This document shows positions 43,117-51,125 of a stretch of 64,000 nucleotides of DNA, in pieces. Source of the stretch: UBA699 sp050261915 (GTDB lineage Bacteria > Bacillota > Clostridia > Clostridiales > Clostridiaceae); the NCBI GenBank assembly GCA_050261915.1, contig JBLNDT010000057.1:62001-126000 (forward strand). The letters run 5' to 3'. Each line of letters opens with the position of its first letter. Position 1 is the stretch's first letter. The notes below the pieces were generated by a model. The model had not been told where the DNA came from and made no database searches. It saw nothing but the letters and a program-made list of their open reading frames with translations. Position numbers and translations under genes: made by a program.

Positions 43117-44550
43117 TTATTCGTAAGATTTTTGTACCTTTACCGTTTTTCCTTTTATTGTTTTATGTTTAAGACCATCAAGTACTTTATGTCCTTTTTT
43201 GTTTAATATCTCAACATAGGAGTGATTATCAAGTATTTCAATTATCCCGATATCCTCAGGTGATATTTCGGGAATTCCTGTAATAGCACCAACAATGTCT
43301 CCAGGTCTTATCTTTTTCTTTTTTCCAGCCCCAATGTAGAGTTTCATTATATCCTGGTTTAACTTGGCAGTCTTTGGTGCCTTAATTTCAGGCTGACGTT
43401 TTGCTTCCTTAATAAAGTTATCCTTATTTGCCTGTATTTCATCAAAGGAAGGCCTTTCTGCTTTTTCAAGTTTAAAGCCTATATACTCTTCCACTTGTTC
43501 TTGAAAGCGATGCTGATTACTGCTTACAAAAGTCAATGCATAACCGCTTTTCCCCGCTCTTGCTGTACGTCCTGTTCTATGCACGTATCTATCCTTTTCC
43601 ATTGGAATGTCATAGTTAATTATGCAGGGAATGCTGTCTACATCAATACCTCTTGCAGCAACATCAGTAGTTACAAGAAACATAAATTCTCCTTTTTTGA
43701 ATCTGTTCATAATACTTAGTCTTTCATTTTGAAGCATTCCTCCATGGAGAGCTTCACATGGAATTTGGCGCTTTCTCATTCTGGAAGCAAGGGTTCCAGA
43801 CCTTTCCTTGGTGCTGCAAAATATAATTCCGCTTCTAACAGCCTTGCTGTAAAGTATATCTATAAGAAGATCAAATTTATCATTTTCTTCTACCTCATAA
43901 TATAGATGTTTTAAATTATCTGCAGTAATTTCACTGTCTATTTCAATAGTCTCTGGATTTTTCATGTATTTACTGCAAATATTGCTGAATTCTTCAGGAA
44001 TTGTTGCTGAAAAAAGCATGGTTATTTTTTCTGCAGGGACTTTGTTTATTATTGCCTCTACCTGGTCAATAAATCCAAGCTTAAGCATTTCATCAGCTTC
44101 ATCTATAACAAGGTATTTTATTTCCGTTAGATCCAAAGTTCCACGTTCTATGTGGTCCAGGGTTCTTCCAGGGGTGCCTGATACAATATGAGTTCTCTGT
44201 TTCAAGGCATTTACCTGAGCTTCGTAAGGCTGTTTCCCAAAAATCGCAGTACACTTTATTCTTTTAAGCCTTCCTATATTGGTGATTTCATCCTTTACCT
44301 GGACACACAGTTCCCTGGTTGGTGTAAGGATAAGTGCTTGAGGTCTTCTTTCTTCAATATTAACCCTTTCACATATAGGGATACCAAAGGCAGCTGTTTT
44401 TCCTGTACCTGTTTTGGATTTAACCACCAGATCCTTCCCCTCTAGTGCTTTTGGTATAACTTGTTCCTGAACAGCTGAGGGTTTTTCAAACCCAAGTTTT
44501 TTTAAAGCATTTAATATTTCATTTCCAATTTCAAAATTGTTAAAATTCAC
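43117..44550 (-). CDS. dbpA: ATP-dependent RNA helicase DbpA
   Basis: 477 residues. Helicase core motifs: KSKTGTGKTAAFG (Walker A), PTREL, SGTPGR, VIDEADEML, SATIP, ARGIDVD and HRTGRTARAG. The C-terminal 75 residues (KLYIGAGKKKKIRPGDIVGA through KGKTVKVQKSY) form the DbpA RNA-recognition domain that binds hairpin 92 of 23S rRNA, so its job is 50S ribosome assembly. Homologue of Bacillus YxiN. ATG at 44550. Monocistronic. Confidence 0.94.
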   Translation of the reverse strand: MNFNNFEIGNEILNALKKLGFEKPSAVQEQVIPKALEGKDLVVKSKTGTGKTAAFGIPICERVNIEERRPQALILTPTRELCVQVKDEITNIGRLKRIKCTAIFGKQPYEAQVNALKQRTHIVSGTPGRTLDHIERGTLDLTEIKYLVIDEADEMLKLGFIDQVEAIINKVPAEKITMLFSATIPEEFSNICSKYMKNPETIEIDSEITADNLKHLYYEVEENDKFDLLIDILYSKAVRSGIIFCSTKERSGTLASRMRKRQIPCEALHGGMLQNERLSIMNRFKKGEFMFLVTTDVAARGIDVDSIPCIINYDIPMEKDRYVHRTGRTARAGKSGYALTFVSSNQHRFQEQVEEYIGFKLEKAERPSFDEIQANKDNFIKEAKRQPEIKAPKTAKLNQDIMKLYIGAGKKKKIRPGDIVGAITGIPEISPEDIGIIEILDNHSYVEILNKKGHKVLDGLKHKTIKGKTVKVQKSYE

Positions 44551-44593
44551 TTAATCACTCCTGTATTTCATATTTTACAATACCGCATTTTCA

Positions 44594-44609
44594 TGGTATG
44601 GAATTTGCC
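44594..44609 (+). promoter_or_regulatory. Possible sigma-54 promoter of the sensor kinase gene
   Basis: TGGTATGGAATTTGCC has GG and GC separated by exactly 10 bases, as required for -24/-12 elements, 46 bases before the kinase start. The -24 box is weaker than the one before ortA. Confidence 0.4.
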
Positions 44610-44655
44610 TGCTATTAAGTATATAATGAAAAGATAAATAGGTTAAGAGGTTATT

Positions 44656-46668
44656 ATGAATAAAAAAAAATTTCTTATTTTAATCCCTATAGTTGTGTTC
44701 TTAATTATATTTGCAAACAGGTTAATTGTAAATCAATATAATATTAACATTATCCAGTACTTTTATAAATCCCAGCCCTTAACTGATGGTGAAAAGCAGT
44801 GGCTTAACCAGCATGGTCCTATTATTTACGGTGCTGATAAAAATTCTCCTCCATTAAGATATGTGGATAGTGAAACTGGACAGTACAAGGGAGTATCTGT
44901 AGACCTTACTCAAGCATTATCAATAGAACTTGGAGTGGAAATAAAATTTAAGCCCCAGGTTTTTAGTGATGCCCTTGTTAGCCTTGATAAGGCCCAGATT
45001 GATATATTTGACATATTCCCAAGCAGTGAACGGGGCAAAAGCTATCTATTTTCAGACCCTATATACAATATCCGAGGAGTAATACTTGTTCCTTCGGGAA
45101 ATACAAGTATAAGATCCTTTACTGATTTAAAAAACAAGAAAGTAGCTCTTGTAAATGGTGATTATGCTGTGGAATATCTTAATTCAGCCCTTGCTGATGT
45201 TAATTTTGTTAAAACAGATGATATGGAACATGCTATTAAAGTACTTATGGCGGGACAAGCAGACTGCGTTGTTGGTGATGAACCTGTAATAAGTTATTTT
45301 ACCGACATCTTAAAAATAAAGGATAAAACAGATATAATAGCTGCTCCTCTTTATGAAAAGGGTGTGGTCCTTGCAATACCAAAGTCGGAGCCTGAGCTTC
45401 TTGGTATAATAAATAAAGGCGTTTTAAGTCTGAAAGAAAAAAACACTGCAGAAAAAATACAGCAAAAGTGGTTTGGAATATCTACTCCAATAACAAGAGA
45501 CAGTTTATCAGAAAAAGTATTTACATATATATGGATTGTTACAGCGTTATTTTGTATTATTTTTTATTTCCTATATTATTGGAATGAAAAATTAAAGCAG
45601 GAAGTCAAACGACAAACCGAGGAGCTATTTATAAGTAAAAATGATCTTGAAACCATATTTGACGGAGTTACATATTTCATGGTGGTTGTTGACATAAATT
45701 ATAATATCTTAAATGCAAATCGTGCATTTTGCACCTTCACTAATATAGATAAAAATGATGTTATAAAAATGAACTGCAGGGACTTTCCTGATATCTTATT
45801 TAGTGAACCAATAAAAGAACTTATTTATGAAACTTTCAATAATAACATTGAAAAAAACGGTGAAATAACTATTAATTTTAATGTTTTTGAAATAGGAACC
45901 TTCCCTTTGTTTGATAAAAACAAAAATACTGTTAAAGTGCTTCTTGCAATTAAAGACGTAACACAATTTAAAATTAATGAGAAACGACTGCTGCAATCTG
46001 ATAAAATGGCTGCAGTAGGCCAACTTGCAGCAGGTATTGCCCATGAAATCCGAAATCCCCTGGGACTTATCAGAAGTTATTCCTACATACTTAAAAAACG
46101 TTTGATCAGTGATGACAAAAAGTCCCTTATGGCAATTGAAATAATTGATGATGCAGTGGATAGGTCAAGCAATATAATAAATAACCTGTTGAACTTTTCA
46201 AGAATGTCTGGAGATATAAAAGAATTAGTTAATTTAAAAGAGTTTATCCAAGGTATACTAAGCCTTGAAGATAAAGCCTTTGGAAATAGTGACATTCATC
46301 CAGTGCTTATATGCCCTGAAAACTTAGTCTGCAGCTTAAACCAGGAATCCTTAAAGCACATACTTATTAATTTGATTTCAAATTCAATTGATGCTATGAA
46401 TAATGGCGGAACTTTAAAAATTGAATGTGCTTCAGATGATTTGAACCTATTACTTACAGTAAGCGATACTGGCATAGGTATTGAAGAAAAGGATATGGAC
46501 AATATATTTCATCCCTTCTTTACAACTAAACCTCTAGGAAAAGGTACAGGTCTTGGACTTTATATAATTTACAATGAGGTACAGAAATTTGGCGGGAAAA
46601 TCACTGTAGACAGCAAGCTTAGTGAAGGAACAACCTTTAAAATTATACTTCCTTTAGGAGATGATTAA
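44656..46668 (+). CDS. Sensor histidine kinase with extracellular amino-acid-binding domain
   Basis: 670 residues. An N-terminal anchor helix is followed by a family-3 solute-binding domain (about 40-275: KNSPPLRYVDSETGQYKGVSVD and the VVGDEPVISYF hinge), a membrane helix (about 290-310), a PAS domain (about 325-440), HisKA (VGQLAAGIAHEIRNPLGLIRS) and HATPase (LINLISNSIDAMNN, DTGIGIE, GKGTGLGLYII). Ligand binding outside should modulate autophosphorylation. The response regulator starts right at its stop, so the two are a pair. ATG at 44656 after AAGAGGTTATT. The ligand is unknown, perhaps an amino acid used by the ortAB pathway. Confidence 0.92.
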   Translation: MNKKKFLILIPIVVFLIIFANRLIVNQYNINIIQYFYKSQPLTDGEKQWLNQHGPIIYGADKNSPPLRYVDSETGQYKGVSVDLTQALSIELGVEIKFKPQVFSDALVSLDKAQIDIFDIFPSSERGKSYLFSDPIYNIRGVILVPSGNTSIRSFTDLKNKKVALVNGDYAVEYLNSALADVNFVKTDDMEHAIKVLMAGQADCVVGDEPVISYFTDILKIKDKTDIIAAPLYEKGVVLAIPKSEPELLGIINKGVLSLKEKNTAEKIQQKWFGISTPITRDSLSEKVFTYIWIVTALFCIIFYFLYYWNEKLKQEVKRQTEELFISKNDLETIFDGVTYFMVVVDINYNILNANRAFCTFTNIDKNDVIKMNCRDFPDILFSEPIKELIYETFNNNIEKNGEITINFNVFEIGTFPLFDKNKNTVKVLLAIKDVTQFKINEKRLLQSDKMAAVGQLAAGIAHEIRNPLGLIRSYSYILKKRLISDDKKSLMAIEIIDDAVDRSSNIINNLLNFSRMSGDIKELVNLKEFIQGILSLEDKAFGNSDIHPVLICPENLVCSLNQESLKHILINLISNSIDAMNNGGTLKIECASDDLNLLLTVSDTGIGIEEKDMDNIFHPFFTTKPLGKGTGLGLYIIYNEVQKFGGKITVDSKLSEGTTFKIILPLGDD

Positions 46669-46669
46669 C

Positions 46670-48070
46670 TTGGCAGTTTTAAATAATTTTAAAATATTAA
46701 TTGTAGATGATGAAATTCAGTATCAGGATGTTTTTAAAATGATATTGGAGGAAAACGGATATTTTGCTAAAGCAGTATCCTCAGGAATGGAAGCCCTTAA
46801 AATCCTTGAAAGCGAAAACTTTAATCTTGTACTAACAGACCTTAGGATGGAGGGAATGGATGGACTTAATCTCCTTGAAAATATAAAAAAGCTTTCAAAA
46901 TATACGGAAGTTATAATAGTAACTGGATACGGCACCATAGAAAATGCTGTTAATGCTATAAAAAAGGGAGCCTTTAGTTATTTTATTAAAAGCCGTGATC
47001 CGGAGGAGCTTATCCTTGAAATTGAAAAGCTAAAAAGAATTCATGAACTTGAAATTGATAATAAAGCTTTAATTAAGGCTCAGAATGATTTTAACTATCT
47101 TCTAACTACAAAAAGCAAAAAATTCCAAAGCGTTTTAAATGTAATAAATAAAGCAGCTGACAGCAATGTAAGTATATTTATTACAGGGGAATCCGGGGTT
47201 GGCAAGGAGGTTATGGCAAGATATATTCATCAAAAAAGCTTTAGAAAAAACCGTCGTTTCCTTGCTGTAAACTGCCAGACTTTATCTGAAAACCTTCTTG
47301 AATCTGAGCTTTTTGGTCATGAAAAGGGATCCTTTACCGGTGCAAATGACAAAAGAACCGGCAAGTTTGAAGAAGCCCATGGAGGTACTCTTTTTTTAGA
47401 TGAAATTGGAGAAATCCCTGTGAATATACAAACAAAACTCTTAAGGGTTCTTGAAACAAGAACTATTGAAAGAGTTGGCAGCAACAAACCAATAAATATA
47501 GACATACGGCTTATATCTGCAACCAACAGGGATATACAAAAATCAATAAAGTCAGGATATTTTAGAGAAGACTTATATTACCGGCTTAACACAATAATTA
47601 TTGAAATACCACCATTAAGGCAAAGAAGAGAAGATATTCCAGATTTAATTCATTTCTTTCTAAGGAAATGTGAAAAAGAACAGAAAAAAAGAATATTGTC
47701 TATGGATAATGAGGTAAAAGATTTTCTCCTTAACTACAATTACCCAGGTAATATAAGGGAACTAAGAAACATTGTTGAGAGATTAGTTGTTTTATCTGAA
47801 AATGGGCACATAAGTTCCATGGACCTTCCAGATTACAAATCTCAAGAAACCCTTGAATATGCTGCGGAAAATGTGCTTCACGGACTTGATTCAAAGGAGC
47901 TTCCTTTTGACAGCATAGCTACCTTGAAGGATTATAAAAGAAACTTCGAAGCAGACTACATAAAAAAAGTGCTGGATAAATGTGCCGGAAATATGACTGA
48001 AGCATCAAGGCTTCTTGGTATCAGCAGAAGGCAGCTCTTTAACAAGGTAATAGAATATAATCTAAAGTAG
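46670..48070 (+). CDS. Sigma-54-dependent response regulator, NtrC family
   Basis: About 466 residues. Receiver domain (1-115; acidic VDDE pair, phospho-Asp in LVLTDLRMEGMDG), AAA+ domain (about 140-375; GESGVGKE Walker A, GSFTGA loop that touches sigma-54, GGTLFLDEIGE Walker B) and a Fis-type HTH (GNMTEASRLLGISRRQLFNK) at the end. It activates sigma-54 RNA polymerase by ATP hydrolysis when phosphorylated. TTG at 46670 fits the AGGAG spacing better than ATG at 46661, which touches the ribosome site. Likely target: ortAB directly downstream. Confidence 0.93.
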   Translation: MAVLNNFKILIVDDEIQYQDVFKMILEENGYFAKAVSSGMEALKILESENFNLVLTDLRMEGMDGLNLLENIKKLSKYTEVIIVTGYGTIENAVNAIKKGAFSYFIKSRDPEELILEIEKLKRIHELEIDNKALIKAQNDFNYLLTTKSKKFQSVLNVINKAADSNVSIFITGESGVGKEVMARYIHQKSFRKNRRFLAVNCQTLSENLLESELFGHEKGSFTGANDKRTGKFEEAHGGTLFLDEIGEIPVNIQTKLLRVLETRTIERVGSNKPINIDIRLISATNRDIQKSIKSGYFREDLYYRLNTIIIEIPPLRQRREDIPDLIHFFLRKCEKEQKKRILSMDNEVKDFLLNYNYPGNIRELRNIVERLVVLSENGHISSMDLPDYKSQETLEYAAENVLHGLDSKELPFDSIATLKDYKRNFEADYIKKVLDKCAGNMTEASRLLGISRRQLFNKVIEYNLK

Positions 48071-48071
48071 T

Positions 48072-48110
48072 TGGGAAATTTATTTCTCATTATTGTGGGA
48101 AATTTATTTC
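48072..48110 (+). promoter_or_regulatory. Tandem upstream activating sites for the sigma-54 regulator
   Basis: TGGGAAATTTATTTC occurs twice (48072-48086 and 48096-48110), 24 bases apart, each part of a GTGG-AAAT-ATTT-CCAC palindrome. They lie 53-91 bases upstream of the -24 element and match the plan of NtrC-type enhancers. Confidence 0.6.
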
Positions 48111-48125
48111 CACATGGAAATTTTG

Positions 48126-48160
48126 AGCACATGAAAAGGATGATTTTTCATGTGCTTTTT
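48126..48160 (+). terminator. Terminator after the response regulator gene
   Basis: AGCACATGAAAA and TTTTCATGTGCT form a strong hairpin with GGATGAT loop, followed by TTTTT. It separates the regulator unit from ortAB. Confidence 0.88.
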
Positions 48161-48162
48161 AA

Positions 48163-48178
48163 TGGCATAAATTTTGCT
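48163..48178 (+). promoter_or_regulatory. Sigma-54 (-24/-12) promoter of ortAB
   Basis: TGGCATAAATTTTGCT fits TGGCAC-N5-TTGCW with GG and GC exactly 10 bases apart. It sits right after the terminator and 59 bases before the ortA start. Confidence 0.75.
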
Positions 48179-48236
48179 CTCACTATACTTTGAAAGTTTT
48201 CAATATTTCAAAAATTTATTTTGTGAGGTGTAATAC

Positions 48237-48545
48237 ATGAGTACAGTTAAAAAAGGAGAATGGGTTCAAATACATGAAATAGTATTGAGTCCTGAAGAAA
48301 GAACAGGAAAAATTCCTGAAGAAACTAGAAAGGTGCCTCTTGAATTATGGGTTAAGGGTTTCCTTAACACAGATGCAAATATTGGTGACAAGGTTGAAAT
48401 AACCACAATAACAGGCAGAACTGTGGTTGGAACTTTAGTGGATGTAAATCCTGTTTATACACACGGCTTTGGTGAAACCTTTGTTCCTGAGCTTCTTAAG
48501 GTTGGTCTTCAGGCAAAAGGTATTCTGAAAGGAGATGAAATATAA
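48237..48545 (+). CDS. ortA: 2-amino-4-oxopentanoate thiolase, alpha subunit OrtA
   Basis: 102 residues, the small subunit of the thiolase that splits 2-amino-4-oxopentanoate with CoA to acetyl-CoA and alanine in clostridial ornithine fermentation. The sequence KKGEWVQIHEIVLSPEERTG, VPLELWVKGFL and HGFGETFVPELLKVG matches OrtA. No catalytic cofactor residues are expected in it. ATG at 48237, ribosome site GAGGTG. Its stop overlaps the ortB start by one base. Confidence 0.93.
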   Translation: MSTVKKGEWVQIHEIVLSPEERTGKIPEETRKVPLELWVKGFLNTDANIGDKVEITTITGRTVVGTLVDVNPVYTHGFGETFVPELLKVGLQAKGILKGDEI

Positions 48546-49966
48546 TGGCTAAAGATATAAGTTATGATTCTGTTACCGCTAGAAGCAATGAAATTATTAA
48601 AGATGCTATAGGTGTTGATTATACAAGCTATGAAAGCGGAAATATTGCCTTTGATTATGAAAGAATGATGGAAGCTACTGGATACTCCCTGGAGGAAGTA
48701 CTAAAAATAAATAGTGAAACAGGTGTAGGAAATACTCCTCTGTTGGAGCTTAAAAATATAACAGCCCTGGCTAGAAAATTATCACCTGCCGGAAAAGGTG
48801 CAAGAATATTTGTAAAAGATGAGCAGTGTAATCCATCAGGAAGCTTTAAAGATAGAAGAGCTGCCCTTTCAGTTTATCAAGCTCAGAAAATGGGTTATAA
48901 GGGTGTTGCTGCAGCAACCAGCGGAAATTATGGAGCAGCTGTGGCGTCTCAAGCTGCAATGAGAAACCTTAAATGCATAATAGTTCAGGAATGTTTCGAT
49001 TCAAGAAAAGTAGGTCAGCCTGAAATTCTTGAAAAACAAAGGAAATGTGAAAACTTAGGTGCAGAAGTTATACAGCTCACTGTAGGACCTGAACTCCACT
49101 ATACCTTCTTAAGAGTACTTGAGGATACAGGTTACTTCAATGCTTCACTTTATTCCTTCTTTGCAATAGCTGGTACTGAGTCCTTAGGATATGAACTTGC
49201 AAATCAGTGCAAGGAAATGGTTGGACGTTTTCCTGACTATGTAATAGCAACCCAGGCAGGTGGAGGGAATCTTACCGGAACAGCAAGAGGATTAATAAAA
49301 GCTGGAGCAACTGACACAAAAATATATGGAGCCAGCGTTGATTTAAAAGGGCTTCACATGGCTTCTGATACGGACTTTAACAGGAAATCCTTTACCACTG
49401 GTCACACCGGCTTTGCAGTACCATATGCAACAAACCCGGATCATTCAGATGTACCAAGAAGCGCTGCAAGAACCATGAGATATATGGATGAGTTCTTAAC
49501 TGTAAAACAAGGAGAAGTTTTCTATATAACCGAATTGCTTGCAAGCATTGAGGGTATGGAAAGAGGGCCTGCTGGAAATACATCACTTACAGCTGCCTTT
49601 GCCTTAGCTAGAGAGCTTGATGAGGATAAGATAATTGTTGTCCAGGAAACAGAGTATACCGGAGCGGGAAAAATGCCTCAGCCTCAGCTTTCATTTGCAA
49701 GACAAAATGGAATAGAAATATTGTTTGGAAACCCAGATGATGATGTTCCTGGAAAGAATATAATTCTTCCTGAACACCCTTCCATGATAAGAGCAAGATT
49801 TGCAGACATGGATAAACTCAGAAAATCCTATATAAAAAATGCAGTTAATCATGTGAATGCCACCTGGGCAACTGAGAATGATATTGACTTCTTAATTGCA
49901 GAAACAAAATCAAACAGAGAATTTGTTTTAAATGCTTTAAAAGAATTAAATATACAAATATTATAA
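48545..49966 (+). CDS. ortB: 2-amino-4-oxopentanoate thiolase, beta subunit OrtB
   Basis: 473 residues, PLP-dependent large subunit. NPSGSFKDRRAALSVYQA contains the PLP lysine, ATSGNYGAAVASQAA binds cofactor phosphate, and TQAGGGNLTGTARG is the second glycine loop, in threonine-synthase-like fold. With OrtA it releases acetyl-CoA and alanine. The upstream steps of ornithine fermentation (ornithine racemase, OraS/OraE aminomutase, Ord dehydrogenase) are not in this window. Cotranscribed with ortA, ended by a GC-rich terminator. Confidence 0.94.
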   Translation: MAKDISYDSVTARSNEIIKDAIGVDYTSYESGNIAFDYERMMEATGYSLEEVLKINSETGVGNTPLLELKNITALARKLSPAGKGARIFVKDEQCNPSGSFKDRRAALSVYQAQKMGYKGVAAATSGNYGAAVASQAAMRNLKCIIVQECFDSRKVGQPEILEKQRKCENLGAEVIQLTVGPELHYTFLRVLEDTGYFNASLYSFFAIAGTESLGYELANQCKEMVGRFPDYVIATQAGGGNLTGTARGLIKAGATDTKIYGASVDLKGLHMASDTDFNRKSFTTGHTGFAVPYATNPDHSDVPRSAARTMRYMDEFLTVKQGEVFYITELLASIEGMERGPAGNTSLTAAFALARELDEDKIIVVQETEYTGAGKMPQPQLSFARQNGIEILFGNPDDDVPGKNIILPEHPSMIRARFADMDKLRKSYIKNAVNHVNATWATENDIDFLIAETKSNREFVLNALKELNIQIL

Positions 49967-49971
49967 AGTCA

Positions 49972-49995
49972 AAACCCCGGAAAATTCCGGGGTTA
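49972..49995. terminator. Bidirectional terminator after ortB
   Basis: AACCCCGGAA and TTCCGGGGTT form a near perfect hairpin between ortB and the convergent methyltransferase. Confidence 0.9.
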
Positions 49996-49997
49996 AA

Positions 49998-51125
49998 TTA
50001 TTTACCAGGCTTAGGCATAAAATATTGATAATAATAACACTTTAATCTTCCATTATACAATTTTCTATTTTTGTCTGCTTTCCTTCCAAAACACTTTTCA
50101 AAATCAGGATGGGAGGTTATTACAAAGAAGCCAAAGTCATTAAGCTTTCCAAATACCCTTCCCATTGTCCTATAAAGCTCCATAGCTTCTTCAGACTCTC
50201 CAAGTCTTTCACCATAAGGAGGGTTGGTAATAATATAGCAAAATCTTTCCTTGCTTGAAAAATCATTTACATCAAGCTTTTGAAACATTATATTTTCATA
50301 GACTCCTGCTTTTTTTGCATTCTCCCTGGCAGTTTTAAGAACTGATCCATTAATATCAGAAGCGAGTATCCTAAAATCCTTTTTATTTACAGAATTTGCA
50401 GCATGCTTTCTTATATCCTCCCATAAATCATTCGGTATTATTTCCCACTGTTCTGAAGCAAAAGTCCTGTTTAGCCCTGGAGCAATATTTCTACCTATCA
50501 TTGCAGCTTCAATGGCAATGGTACCAGATCCGCAAAATGGGTCCATAAGTTTAATACTGCTGTCCCACCCGCTTAAAATCACAAGCGCCGCAGCAAGAGT
50601 CTCCTTCATTGGTGCTTCTCCTGCAAGTGCCCTGTATCCCCTTTTGTGCAGACCAGGTCCAGTGGTATCCAAAGTCAGTGTAACAATATCCTTTAATATA
50701 CTTACTTCTATTTTATATTCTGCACCATCTTCTGGATATAAATCCCTTCTATATTTTCGTTTCATTGCTTCAACTACAGCCTTTTTTACAATAGATTGTA
50801 CATCCGGCACACTGTGCAGTTGAGATTTAACAGATTTACCTGTAACATGCATAAAACCGTTTATTGGAATAATATCTCCAAATTCAACGGATTTTGTTCC
50901 TTGAAACAGTTCTTCAAAGCTCAGAGCCTTAAATTCAGCAAGTTTAATTAGCACCCTGTCAGCAGTACGAAGCCACATATTACAGGTTACAATATCCATT
51001 TCATCCCCTGTAAAGGTTACTCTTCCATTTTCAATATAAAGATCCTCGTACCCTAGTTCCTTTAGTTCCATAGCAACAACCTTTTCAAGTCCAAAGGTTG
51101 CTGTAGCAATAAGTTTATATTCCAT
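49998..51125 (-). CDS. THUMP-domain 23S rRNA methyltransferase (RlmL N-half type, YpsC-like)
   Basis: 375 residues. A ferredoxin-like start and THUMP domain (about 1-155) precede a class I methyltransferase domain with SAM motif DPFCGSGTIAIEAAMIG and catalytic TNPPYGERLG. Equivalent to the N-terminal half of RlmL (m2G2445) and to Bacillus YpsC. ATG at 51125 overlaps the end of the GGDEF-HD-GYP gene by 11 bases, an odd partnership. Ends at the terminator shared with ortB. Confidence 0.9.
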   Translation of the reverse strand: MEYKLIATATFGLEKVVAMELKELGYEDLYIENGRVTFTGDEMDIVTCNMWLRTADRVLIKLAEFKALSFEELFQGTKSVEFGDIIPINGFMHVTGKSVKSQLHSVPDVQSIVKKAVVEAMKRKYRRDLYPEDGAEYKIEVSILKDIVTLTLDTTGPGLHKRGYRALAGEAPMKETLAAALVILSGWDSSIKLMDPFCGSGTIAIEAAMIGRNIAPGLNRTFASEQWEIIPNDLWEDIRKHAANSVNKKDFRILASDINGSVLKTARENAKKAGVYENIMFQKLDVNDFSSKERFCYIITNPPYGERLGESEEAMELYRTMGRVFGKLNDFGFFVITSHPDFEKCFGRKADKNRKLYNGRLKCYYYQYFMPKPGK

